DNA of 64,000 nucleotides from Micromonospora sp. NBC_01740 (GCF_035920365.1 NZ_CP109150.1:5146001-5210000); one strand, 5' to 3'. Shown: positions 24,690-32,828, counted from the stretch's first letter. The notes: generated from the letters alone by a model not told the origin. A program made the numbers and translations.

Positions 24690-26449
24690 GCCGGGTCCTG
24701 GGCGAGCTGGCGGTCCTCGACGACGTCGGGCCGCCCCGGCGCGGGCGGGCCTACCCGGCGGCGGGGGCCACCTCGGCGCTGCTGCTGCCCGCCCTGCTGC
24801 TGCTCGGCGGGCTGGTGGCGTGGCCGGTGCTACGTACGCTGCACGCCAGCGTCACCACCGACGGCCGGTGGGTGGGCGCGGAGCACTTCCGCACCGCGCT
24901 GGCCGCGCCCGGCACCGGCGCCGTGGTGGGACGCACGCTGCTCTGGGCGCTGCTGGTGCCGGCGGTGGTCACCGTCCTGGGCTACCTGCTCGCCGCCGCC
25001 TCGCGCCGCTCGCAGGAGGGCGGGCTGGTCCGCCTCATCCTGGTGGTGCCCACCGCGCTGCCGCTGGTGGTCACCGGGGTCACCTTCCGGCTGATGTACG
25101 ACCCGGACCCGGAACGCGGGCTGGCCACGCTGGTCGCCGCGACGCTGACCGGCCGGTCGGCGGCCGACGCCCCGCAACTGCTCGGCCCCCGCCTGGTCAC
25201 GGTGGCGCTGATGTCGGCGTTCGTGTGGGCGTGGGTCGGGCTGGCCGTGCTGGTGTTCCGGGCCGCCCTCGACGCGGTGCCGCCCAGCCTCGCCGACGCG
25301 GTGCGCGCCTACGGCGGCAACCGCCGCGACGTGCTCTGGGACGCGCAGTGGCGGCCACTGCTGCTGCGCACCGTGGCGGTGGTGTTCACCCTGGCGGCGC
25401 TCGGCACCGCCCGGACGTTCGACCTGATCCTGGTGATGACGCCCGGCTCGGTGCGCGACGAGGCGTCGGTGCTCGCCCTGCGGGTCTGGCAGACCTCCAA
25501 CGGCGCCACCACCGGCGAGGGCGCCGCGCTCGGCGTGGTGTGGCTGGTGGCGGTGGCCGCCGGCATGCTGGTAGCCGCGCTGTTCGTGCGGCAGGCGTGG
25601 CCGCCGCCCCGGGACCCGGTGCCCGTCGCGCCCGAACCGGTGGCGCCCGCGCCACGCCGGACGATCCGGCTGCTGGTGGCGGGCGCGGCGGTCGCCTGGC
25701 TGGTGCCGCTCGGGGTGCTGCTCGCCACCTCGCTGCACGGGACGGTGGACGCGGCGGCCCGGGGCTGGTGGTGGAGCCCGCCCGGCCTCGACTCCTACCG
25801 GGACCTGCTGACCGGCGCGGAGCTGTGGCGCACGCTGGGCTTCACGCTGGTGCTGGCGACCGTGGTCACCGCCCTGGTGCTGGGCGTCGCGCTGCTCGCC
25901 GCGTACCCGCTGGCCTGGCTGACCGGGCCACCCGCCCAGGCCACCGGGCTGCTGCTGATGGCCGCCAGCATCGTGCCGGTGCAGGTCATCGCCGGGCCGG
26001 TCAACGAGGTGCTCGGCGTGGTGCTCTCCTCCGGCACGGCGCGTGGCCTGGCGCTGGTGCACGTCGCGCTGGGCGTGCCGTTCGCCGTGCTGGTGCTGCG
26101 CAACGCGTTCGCGGACCTGCCCGCCGAGCAGGTACGCGCGGCCCGGGTGGGCGGGCGGCACTGGTGGGGCACCCTGCGGCTGCTCGCCCGGCACAACCGC
26201 CCGGCCGTGGTGGCGGTCGCGGTGCTGGAGTTCGTCCAGGTGTGGAACGACCTGGTGGTGGGTCTGCTGTTCAGCGGTCCCGGCGCGCTGCCGCTGGGGC
26301 TGTTCCTCGCCGGCCAGACCCGGGGCTTCGCGGCCAACAGCGGGGCGCTCGCCGCCGGCTCGGTCATCGCCTCCGTCCTGCCGGTGCTGCTGGTGGTGCT
26401 GGCCCGCCGCCAGCTCGTCGCCGGCCTGGTCGCCGGGGGCGTGCGGTGA
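24686..26449 (+). CDS. ABC permease, two transmembrane domains fused
   Basis: A 587-residue inner-membrane protein equal to MalF- and MalG-type permeases joined in one chain. The first half (to about residue 300) has the cytoplasmic EAA loop AVRAYGGNRRDVLW; after a Pro-rich linker (VPVAPEPVAPAPRR) the second half has AARVGGRHWWGTLRLL. In standard importers each EAA loop docks on an ATPase subunit. Here the only ATPase of the operon is degenerate, so an external ATPase or non-transport role must be considered. ATG 24686 overlaps the preceding TGA (ATGA). Confidence 0.8.
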   Translation: MSRVLGELAVLDDVGPPRRGRAYPAAGATSALLLPALLLLGGLVAWPVLRTLHASVTTDGRWVGAEHFRTALAAPGTGAVVGRTLLWALLVPAVVTVLGYLLAAASRRSQEGGLVRLILVVPTALPLVVTGVTFRLMYDPDPERGLATLVAATLTGRSAADAPQLLGPRLVTVALMSAFVWAWVGLAVLVFRAALDAVPPSLADAVRAYGGNRRDVLWDAQWRPLLLRTVAVVFTLAALGTARTFDLILVMTPGSVRDEASVLALRVWQTSNGATTGEGAALGVVWLVAVAAGMLVAALFVRQAWPPPRDPVPVAPEPVAPAPRRTIRLLVAGAAVAWLVPLGVLLATSLHGTVDAAARGWWWSPPGLDSYRDLLTGAELWRTLGFTLVLATVVTALVLGVALLAAYPLAWLTGPPAQATGLLLMAASIVPVQVIAGPVNEVLGVVLSSGTARGLALVHVALGVPFAVLVLRNAFADLPAEQVRAARVGGRHWWGTLRLLARHNRPAVVAVAVLEFVQVWNDLVVGLLFSGPGALPLGLFLAGQTRGFAANSGALAAGSVIASVLPVLLVVLARRQLVAGLVAGGVR

Positions 26450-28815
26450 CGGGGCCGGCTCGCCGCTCGCGGCGGCCCCGGCGGCTGAGCCTGCTGCTCG
26501 CGATCGGCGGCGTGGTCGGCGGCACGGTCAGCGCGGTCCTCGGCAACGTCACCGGCAACCTGCTCTCCGAGCTGTCCGTAGCCCAGCTCGGCTCGGCGAG
26601 CGCCGGGGTGATCGTGCTCGGCCTCGCCGCCGCGATGATCGTGGAATGGCGCCGCCAGCGGCAGCAGGCCGCGACGCCGGACGACACCGAACCGCCGCCC
26701 GTCGCCGGCGCGCCCACCCTGCCGTGGCCGGCCGGGTTCACCGGGCGGGCCGGGCACGTCGACGCGATCATCGACCTGTTGGAGAAGGAGCATGCGGTCG
26801 CGGTGGTCGGCCGGCGGGCCGTCGGCACGTCGGCCTGCGCCATCCAGGCCGCCAACCTGTGCCGGGACGACTTCCCGGACGGCCAGTACTACCTGGACCT
26901 GCGCCGGGGCGGGCGGCGGCACGACGCCCGGCAGGTGCTGACCGCGCTGGCCCGGATCCTCGGCACCCGGCCGCCGGCGTCGGGGCGCGCCGACGACCTC
27001 GCCGACGCCGTCGACGAGCTGAGCGGCCAGCTCGACGGCCGGGCGACCCTCGTGGTGCTGGACAACGTGGACGACCCGGCCCAGGTCCGGCCGCTGCTGC
27101 CGCCGACCGCGCGGACGTGCCGCCTGCTGCTGGCCGGCACGGGAGCGTTGGCCGCGGTGGACGGGGTGGTGGCGCACGGGATCGCCGAGCCGGACGCCGA
27201 CGACGCCGTCGAGCTGTTCGCCGCCGCCGGTGCCGCCGCGCCCGTCGCCCGGCCGCACCGCCCGGACCCGCGAACCGACCCGGCGGTACGCGACCTCGTC
27301 GAACTCTGCGGGCGGCAGCCCCGCACGGTCGCGGAGCTCGGCCGGCGTACGGCGCAGCACGGGTGGCGGCACACCGACGTGCTCGACGCGCTGCGCCGCG
27401 CCGTCGACACGCCCCCGCACCAGCACGTCGCCGCCTCCCCGGCGACCCTGCTGGTGACCGCGCGGGACACCGCGTACCACGCGCTGGGCGGCGAGGCAGG
27501 GCGGTTGTGGCGGCTGATGTCGCTCAGCCCGGTGCCGCTGGACCGGCCGACGATCGGGGCGCTGGCCGGCCGCCGCCCGGACCGGGTGGCCGCCCTGCTG
27601 CACGAGCTGGCCGCCGGCGGGTTCGTCACCGGCGCGCCCGGGGACCGCTACGAGGTGCGCCCGCTGCTGGCCCCGTACGCCCGGATGCACCTGCGCGACG
27701 CGGAGCCGGCGCGGCGGCGGGTCGCCGCGCAGGCCCGGCTCACCCGACACCTGGCCCGGCGGGCCGAGCGGCACGCCGCGAGCCTCGCCGTGGTCGGCTC
27801 GCCGCCGGACCGGGAGCCGACGCTGGCGCTGGACGACGACCCGTACGGCTGGTTCGACCTGCACCAGGAGCTGCTGCTGGCCGTGGTCAGGGTGCCGGCG
27901 GGCGCGGCGGAGACCCTGCCGCGCCGGGTCCGCCGCTGGTGGTTCCGCCTGGCGGTGGCGCTGTGCGGCTGGCTCGCCCACGCCGAGCGCCTCGACGAGT
28001 GGGCGGAGGTGTGCCGCACGGTGCTCGCCACGCCCACCGCCGACGACCGGCCGGAGATCGCCGGCTGGGCGCACAACGAACTGGGGGTGCTGCGCCGCCG
28101 CCGGGGCGACCCGCAGGCGGCGGCGACGGCGCTCAGCCTCGCGGTGGCGGAGCGGGGCCGGCGCGGCACCGCGCAGGCGCGGATGAACCTGGGCCTGGTG
28201 CTGCTGGACCTGGGGCAGTTCGACGACGCGGTGGAGCACCTGGAGCTGTCGCGGCGGCACCGCTCGGCGGCGGACCGGGCCGGGCACGCGCTGACCGATC
28301 TGGGCCTGGGCGCCGCCCGGCTGTCCCGGGGGGAGCTGGAGGTCGCACACCGCCACCTGGTCCGCGCGGCGAACGCCTTCCGCGCGCTCGGCGACGCCCG
28401 GGGCTACGCGGCGGCGCTGACCAATCTGGTGCTGGTGCACGCCGGGCTCGGCGAGCACCTCGACGCGGCGCAGTCGTGGCGGGCGGCGCTGCGGGAGTAC
28501 GAGTCCGTGGCCGATCCGACCAACCGGGCCGCCGCGCTACTCAACGCGGGTGCCGCGCTGTTGTCCACCACGCCGGCCCAGGCCCGGCAGGCGTACGAGC
28601 TGCTGGCCGAGAGCCTGCGGCTGCGCGACGGGCGGCCGACGGCCGGCCTGGGGCGGACCCTGCTGCACCTGGGCGACGCGGCGGCGGCCCTCGACGACGC
28701 CGACGAGGCCCGGCGGCACTGGGCGGACGCGGCGGGCGTGTGCGAGGAGGCGGGGGACGCCGACGGTCAGGCGGCGGCCGACGCCCGCCTGGTGGGCAGC
28801 GACGCGCCGGCCTGA
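26446..28815 (+). CDS. membrane-anchored NB-ARC (STAND)/TPR protein with degenerate P-loop
   Basis: A 789-residue protein. Two hydrophobic segments (about residues 14-40 and 50-67) anchor it, leaving the rest cytoplasmic. Residues about 97-250 form an NB-ARC domain: FTGRAGHVDAII, a P-loop VVGRRAVGTSA in which the lysine is replaced by threonine, DFPDGQYYLDL, and an intact Walker B TLVVLDNVDD. A winged-helix region follows (LWRLMSLSPVPL), then TPR-like helical repeats from about 520 to 780 (ELGVLRRRRGDPQAAA; MNLGLVLLDLGQFDDA). STAND proteins switch on in response to ligands and recruit effectors. It is the fourth overlapping gene (GTGA) of the pseudo-ATPase operon. Confidence 0.75.
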   Translation: MTGPARRSRRPRRLSLLLAIGGVVGGTVSAVLGNVTGNLLSELSVAQLGSASAGVIVLGLAAAMIVEWRRQRQQAATPDDTEPPPVAGAPTLPWPAGFTGRAGHVDAIIDLLEKEHAVAVVGRRAVGTSACAIQAANLCRDDFPDGQYYLDLRRGGRRHDARQVLTALARILGTRPPASGRADDLADAVDELSGQLDGRATLVVLDNVDDPAQVRPLLPPTARTCRLLLAGTGALAAVDGVVAHGIAEPDADDAVELFAAAGAAAPVARPHRPDPRTDPAVRDLVELCGRQPRTVAELGRRTAQHGWRHTDVLDALRRAVDTPPHQHVAASPATLLVTARDTAYHALGGEAGRLWRLMSLSPVPLDRPTIGALAGRRPDRVAALLHELAAGGFVTGAPGDRYEVRPLLAPYARMHLRDAEPARRRVAAQARLTRHLARRAERHAASLAVVGSPPDREPTLALDDDPYGWFDLHQELLLAVVRVPAGAAETLPRRVRRWWFRLAVALCGWLAHAERLDEWAEVCRTVLATPTADDRPEIAGWAHNELGVLRRRRGDPQAAATALSLAVAERGRRGTAQARMNLGLVLLDLGQFDDAVEHLELSRRHRSAADRAGHALTDLGLGAARLSRGELEVAHRHLVRAANAFRALGDARGYAAALTNLVLVHAGLGEHLDAAQSWRAALREYESVADPTNRAAALLNAGAALLSTTPAQARQAYELLAESLRLRDGRPTAGLGRTLLHLGDAAAALDDADEARRHWADAAGVCEEAGDADGQAAADARLVGSDAPA

Positions 28816-28849
28816 GCGGGGTCGACGGCGGGGGCCCCACGCGGGGCGG

Positions 28850-29161
28850 TCACTCGGCACGCCAGACGGCCTCGCGGGGCGGCCCGGGCTCGGCCCAGCA
28901 CAGCCCGCCCTTCGCCACCACGCCGGGCACCCCGTCGACCATCCGGCTGATGTCCACCACGGACGCCAGCGACATCACGACGTCGTTGCGTAGGTCCGCC
29001 ACCGCCGTGTCGAGGTCGTCCTCCTCCGCCGACCAGTCGATGTCCGCGGCCCGCAGGTCGGCGACCGCGTGGTCGGTGAGCGCCTGCGGGTCGGTCACGG
29101 CCACCGTGAGCCGGCAGTACAGGTTGAGGATGAGCGGTTCGGGGGCGTCGACGTCAGTCAC
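28850..29161 (-). CDS. hypothetical protein
   Basis: A protein of about 103 residues with an acidic middle (DIDWSAEEDDLDTAVADLRND) and a C-terminal VPGVVAKGGLCWAEPGPP. I do not recognise the family. It faces the STAND operon tail to tail. No strong Shine-Dalgarno marks either GTG 29161 or the in-frame GTG 29179, so the start is uncertain. It may belong to the neighbouring unusual modules. Confidence 0.5.
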   Translation of the reverse strand: MTDVDAPEPLILNLYCRLTVAVTDPQALTDHAVADLRAADIDWSAEEDDLDTAVADLRNDVVMSLASVVDISRMVDGVPGVVAKGGLCWAEPGPPREAVWRAE

Positions 29162-29352
29162 CGCACCAGCATGACCCACGCGCCACCGATGAGAAACGCC
29201 AGCGGCCGCGCGGCCGGCACCGGGTCGTTTCCGGGGGGCAGGACGCGTTGCTGCGAAAAAGCCGTCGGATGCCTACCGCTCGGCACCGCGAGCTGCTACA
29301 CCTTGGCTCACTGCCCTCGGCGCCCCTGGCACCGCCGACGCACGGAGGTCAC

Positions 29353-29730
29353 ATGACCACGCTGATCCTCAAGGTTCCGGTCGCCGACGGCGGCGACGAG
29401 TACGTCGAGGTCGAGGCGGAGCGTCGGGACCTCGGGAACATCGAGTTGGTGGCGACGGGCGACGGAGGCGCCCCGTGGGCCGGCGTCACGCTGACCAACT
29501 CGCTGGAGCGGGTGCTGCCCGCCGTGCGCGCCGTGGTCGCCGGGCTGCGGGCGGCGGCGTCCACCCCCGACGAGATCTCCGTCGAGCTGGGGCTGACGGT
29601 GGGCGGGGAGACGGGTCTGATCTTCACGAAGGGGACCGCCGAGGCGACCTTCAAGGTCAGCCTGACCTGGCGCCGTCCCGATGCTCCTGCGCCCGCCAGG
29701 TCAGCCGCCGCGGAGGCGCCAGCGGTGTGA
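29353..29730 (+). CDS. Trypco1 (CU044_2847 family) protein
   Basis: A 125-residue protein beginning MTTLILKVPV and built as the trypsin-co-occurring domain 1 family: an N-terminal beta strand, a central WAGVTLTNSLERVLPAVRAVV, then PDEISVELGLTVGGETGLIF and TAEATFKVSLTW. Family members accompany trypsin-like peptidases and STAND-type conflict systems. Here the protease gene lies convergently and its last 74 bases overlap this gene's end. ATG 29353 has GGAGG five bases upstream. It may be the adaptor or substrate that links a signal to the protease. Confidence 0.75.
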   Translation: MTTLILKVPVADGGDEYVEVEAERRDLGNIELVATGDGGAPWAGVTLTNSLERVLPAVRAVVAGLRAAASTPDEISVELGLTVGGETGLIFTKGTAEATFKVSLTWRRPDAPAPARSAAAEAPAV

Positions 29731-31627
29731 AGCGGTCGCTGTCGCGCAGTTGCCGGTACTGGCGCACGCCGATCGGGGCCTCGTCACTCGGCATCCGGTC
29801 GGCGTCGGTGTAGAGCTTGCCGCCGAGGTGGTCGATCTCGTGGGCCACGCTGCGGGCCAGGGCCCCGGTCAGGACCACGTCCCGGTCGGCTCCCTGCGCG
29901 GTGCGGTGCCGCACACGCAGGCCGTAGGGCCGCCGGACCCGGCCCCGCACGTCAAAGAAGCTGAGGCAGCCCTCGAAGTCCAGCACCTCCTCGTCGGTCC
30001 GCTCGACGACGCTCGGATTGACCAGCTCAAGGTAGTCGTTCGACCCCGGCTGGCGGACGATCGCGATGGCGTACGCCATGCCGAGCTGCGGCGCCGCTAT
30101 CCCCATGCTGACCTGCGGCTTGAAGGCGTGGTAGCGGTTGACCCAGCCGGCCACCCGGCGCAGATGAGCAAGGACCCGCACCGCCAACTGCCGGTCGTGG
30201 GGCGAGTCGAAGTCGATGAGCCGCGTCCTCGTCGGCAGGTTCGACGACTCGCGCCCACGGGCCGGCTCGCGCAGCTGCCGGATGCCGAACTGCCGCAGCA
30301 CGCGTGCCGCGTCGTCGCACTCGCTGCTGTCGGGGATGCGGCGCCAGAAGAACCAGTCCAGTCGGACGCGGCGTTCCTCGGCGAGGTTCTCCTCCTCGGC
30401 GCTGCGGTCCCAGGAGTAGACGATCCGGTCACCCTCCACCCGTGTCTCGACGTCGGAGAGCGGTTCGAGGTCCGTCTCCGACGGCAGCGAGGTCATGCCC
30501 CAGCACTCCGGCTCCAGCTCGGCCGGCAGGTACGCCTCGATGGAGAGCCGGTCGGTGTTGGGCTTGACGTTGCGCTTGTACCACTGCCCCCAGATCTCGT
30601 CGCTGACCCGGTATCGGTACTCGATGACCGCCTGCTGGCCGGGCGTCAGCAGCCCCGATCCGGGAAAGCAGAGGTCGAAGTTGATCTCCTCATGGCGCAC
30701 CTTCGTCGCCTTGACGTCCATCGGCCTGGTCCGGTCGTCGACCGTGCACCAGGCCTGGAGCCCGATGTCCCGGACCGGGTCGCCGACGCTGAGCGGATGC
30801 CGGGCGTGGTGGCGCAGGTTGCGGGACGCCTCGTCGTTGAGGAAGCGTGCCACCGACACCTTCATCTCGTACTTGGCGCGGGGACTACCCCCGCCGTGGC
30901 GCAGCAGCCGGCGCTGTCGCAGCGCGTAGTGGCTGCCGTCGTAGTGCACCTCACCGTGGTCGTGCAGCAGCGCCAGACCGGGGCGGGCGGTCGCGACCGC
31001 CGCCAGTGCCCGTTCCAGCAGCGCGCCGTCGAGCACGAGCACCTCGGCGGAACCGTCCGTGGTGATGGCCTGGAGCATGCCGAACACCAGCGAGGTGGCC
31101 GGGTCCCAGACCGGCCCCCCGCTGAACCCGGACTGCACCCGGAAGACCCGGAGCACCGTCTCGTCGACCTGGAGCCGGTGCTTGCCGACCGCGCCGAGCA
31201 GGCTGCCCCGCACGTGCCGTCCGAGGTCACGGCCGTGACCCGGCCCCCACATCTGCACGGCGGCGTTGTAGCGGTCGTTCAGGTCAGCCCTGATGCGCAG
31301 CGGCTCCGCGCCGCTGCCGCCCAGCCCTTCGCCGAGCCGGAGCACCGCCACGTCCCCGACGTCGAAGCTTTCGCCGGTGGGCAACCACGCCACCACCTCG
31401 GCACTGCGCTCGATCCAACTGTTCGGCGGCCCGAGCAGCGCGAAGTGGAGGGAGACGCGGATGTTCCTCGGCACGGGCTCCGCGTGCCGCGCCGGCCGAC
31501 CGAGGGCCGCGTTGACCACGTGGGCACAGGTGATCATCAAACGCTCCCCGACCAGGAATGCCAGCCCGACGCGCTCGGCATCGCGTCGACCGAGCACGAA
31601 AGCGATGGCGCGCTCGACCCGGTACAT
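29657..31627 (-). CDS. trypsin-like protease / peptide deformylase fusion protein
   Basis: A 656-residue protein with two catalytic domains. Residues about 5-215 are a trypsin-like domain with the triad His36 (MITCAHVV), Asp92 (DVGDVAVLRL) and Ser169 (QSGFSGGPVW). Residues 250-430 are a strand-rich region I do not recognise. Residues about 465-620 carry all three peptide deformylase motifs: GIAAPQ (509-514), EGCLS (552-556) and HEIDH (596-600), with Cys554 and both histidines to bind metal. No signal peptide is evident, so it probably acts in the cytoplasm. ATG 31627 has GGAGG eight bases upstream. I know of no described protein of this architecture; a Trypco1 gene overlaps its 3' end. Confidence 0.8.
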   Translation of the reverse strand: MYRVERAIAFVLGRRDAERVGLAFLVGERLMITCAHVVNAALGRPARHAEPVPRNIRVSLHFALLGPPNSWIERSAEVVAWLPTGESFDVGDVAVLRLGEGLGGSGAEPLRIRADLNDRYNAAVQMWGPGHGRDLGRHVRGSLLGAVGKHRLQVDETVLRVFRVQSGFSGGPVWDPATSLVFGMLQAITTDGSAEVLVLDGALLERALAAVATARPGLALLHDHGEVHYDGSHYALRQRRLLRHGGGSPRAKYEMKVSVARFLNDEASRNLRHHARHPLSVGDPVRDIGLQAWCTVDDRTRPMDVKATKVRHEEINFDLCFPGSGLLTPGQQAVIEYRYRVSDEIWGQWYKRNVKPNTDRLSIEAYLPAELEPECWGMTSLPSETDLEPLSDVETRVEGDRIVYSWDRSAEEENLAEERRVRLDWFFWRRIPDSSECDDAARVLRQFGIRQLREPARGRESSNLPTRTRLIDFDSPHDRQLAVRVLAHLRRVAGWVNRYHAFKPQVSMGIAAPQLGMAYAIAIVRQPGSNDYLELVNPSVVERTDEEVLDFEGCLSFFDVRGRVRRPYGLRVRHRTAQGADRDVVLTGALARSVAHEIDHLGGKLYTDADRMPSDEAPIGVRQYRQLRDSDRFTPLAPPRRLTWRAQEHRDGARSG

Positions 31628-31651
31628 CACCGGGACCTCCGTTCCGCTGCG

Positions 31652-31674
31652 GATTACCGATCCTATCGGCAATC
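31652..31674. promoter_or_regulatory. inverted repeat between divergent protease and HAD genes
   Basis: GATTACCGAT (31652-31661) and ATCGGCAATC (31665-31674) pair at nine of ten positions around a 3-base centre, 25-47 bases upstream of the protease ATG. TAGGAT on the minus strand (31665-31660), a possible -10 box, lies in its middle, so a bound protein could block the protease promoter. Confidence 0.45.
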
Positions 31675-31724
31675 ACCGTTCCCGCCATGTCCGAATGTTG
31701 ACCGGGAACGTCGAGGAATGGAGC

Positions 31725-32393
31725 ATGGCAGTGGTGAAGAAGTGGGCCGTACTCTTCGATCTCGACGGCACCCTGGTCGACACGGCACCGCTGTGGCGGG
31801 CCGCGTTCACCGCGCTGATCGGTCGACGGCAGGCCGTGCCGGCAGGGGCGCTCGACGGGCTGCGCGGACTCACGGCGCTGGAGGCCGTCCGCACCGTGCA
31901 TCGCCGCCTGGGCTGGTCGGAGGCGGATCCCACCAACGACACGGCCTGGGTGGAGCGGTTCGTACGACGGCGCCACCTCGACGGCATGGCGCGATGGGAC
32001 GGTTTCGGGCTCTGCCTCGTCGCGGACCTGCGACGGCACGGCGTGCCGGTCGGGCTCGTCACGTCGAGCAGCCGGGAGATCGTGAACGTGCTGCTGACTC
32101 ACAATGACGTTCCCCAATTCGACACCATCGTCTGCGGCGACGACGTGATTCGGGCGAAACCCGCGCCCGATCCCTATTTGCTCGGCGCGCACCGGCTGCA
32201 ATTTCCACCGTCTCGATGCGTTGTCGTGGAAGATTCACCAACGGGAGTCTCCAGCGCGATTGCCGCCGGCTGCCCGGTGGTGATGGTCGGCGACGGATCG
32301 CCGGTCGCGCCCGGCCGACGGCTGGCCGACCTCACCGTGGCGCTGCTGTCCGCCGCGGCGCCACCCGGCAGCCCCGACCGGGAACCACGATGA
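31725..32393 (+). CDS. HAD family phosphatase/phosphoglucomutase-like
   Basis: A 222-residue HAD-superfamily enzyme of the beta-phosphoglucomutase/sugar-phosphatase group. Motif I is LFDLDGTLVDT (nucleophile Asp), motif II VGLVTSSSRE, motif III Lys in RAKPAPDPYLLG, and motif IV VVVEDSPTGVSSA. The cap domain lies between motifs I and II. ATG 31725 follows GAGG by eight bases; an in-frame ATG at 31695 is possible. It is divergent from the protease fusion. The substrate is not predictable. Confidence 0.85.
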   Translation: MAVVKKWAVLFDLDGTLVDTAPLWRAAFTALIGRRQAVPAGALDGLRGLTALEAVRTVHRRLGWSEADPTNDTAWVERFVRRRHLDGMARWDGFGLCLVADLRRHGVPVGLVTSSSREIVNVLLTHNDVPQFDTIVCGDDVIRAKPAPDPYLLGAHRLQFPPSRCVVVEDSPTGVSSAIAAGCPVVMVGDGSPVAPGRRLADLTVALLSAAAPPGSPDREPR

Positions 32394-32421
32394 CGACCGT
32401 CCGGGGCGGCCGACGACTTCG

Positions 32422-32474
32422 CTTAGGGCTTGACCTAAGTGTTCGGCGCGGGCATACTTAGGTGCATGCCTAAG
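32422..32474 (+). promoter_or_regulatory. leaderless promoter with two identical ArsR operators
   Basis: Two copies of CTTAGG-N6-CCTAAG lie at 32422-32439 and 32457-32474. Between and over them is a promoter, TTGACC (32430-32435), 17 bases, CATACT (32453-32458). Transcription would begin at the ATG at 32466, so the message is probably leaderless. The first operator covers the -35 box and the second covers the -10 box and the start codon, as expected for strong autorepression by the encoded ArsR protein. Confidence 0.7.
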
Positions 32475-32828
32475 CAATCGGGCGGCGGAGCCGGAAGCGA
32501 CGACGGGACCCTGGACGGCGTGTTCCACGCGCTGTCGGACCCGACCCGCCGCCGGGTCGTCGAGCTGCTCGGCCGGGGGCCCGCGACAACCAGCGAGCTC
32601 GCTCGTCCGTTTGACATGGCACTGCCGTCGTTCACCCAGCACCTGGGCGTCCTCGAGCGCTCCGGCCTGGTGACGTCGGAGAAGAAGGGGCGCGTGCGGA
32701 CCTACCGGCTCGCCCCCCAGCCGCTCGAGCACGTCGACACCTGGCTCGCCGGTCAGCGCGCGACATGGTCCCGGCGCCTCGACCAGCTCGACTCGTTTCT
32801 CCACGACCTGAAGGAGCAGCAGACATGA
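32466..32828 (+). CDS. ArsR family regulator
   Basis: A 120-residue winged-helix regulator of the ArsR type that commonly precedes SRPBCC genes. The recognition region is [20 protein letters not shown] and the wing [12 protein letters not shown]. The N-terminal [13 protein letters not shown] is typical. No metal-binding cysteines are present, so it probably senses another signal or acts constitutively. Its TGA overlaps the next ATG (ATGA). The ATG at 32466 lacks a Shine-Dalgarno but coincides with the predicted transcription start. Confidence 0.85.
   Translation: MPKQSGGGAGSDDGTLDGVFHALSDPTRRRVVELLGRGPATTSELARPFDMALPSFTQHLGVLERSGLVTSEKKGRVRTYRLAPQPLEHVDTWLAGQRATWSRRLDQLDSFLHDLKEQQT

Noticed and set aside
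25795..28458. Very long minus-strand frame opposite the permease and STAND genes
   Set aside because: It is antisense to two coupled genes with recognisable domains and has no start signal or motif.
29681..32107. Plus-strand frame of more than 800 codons opposite the protease-deformylase gene
   Set aside because: Catalytic motifs of two enzymes are on the minus strand; the plus frame is Val/Arg/Gln-rich without pattern.
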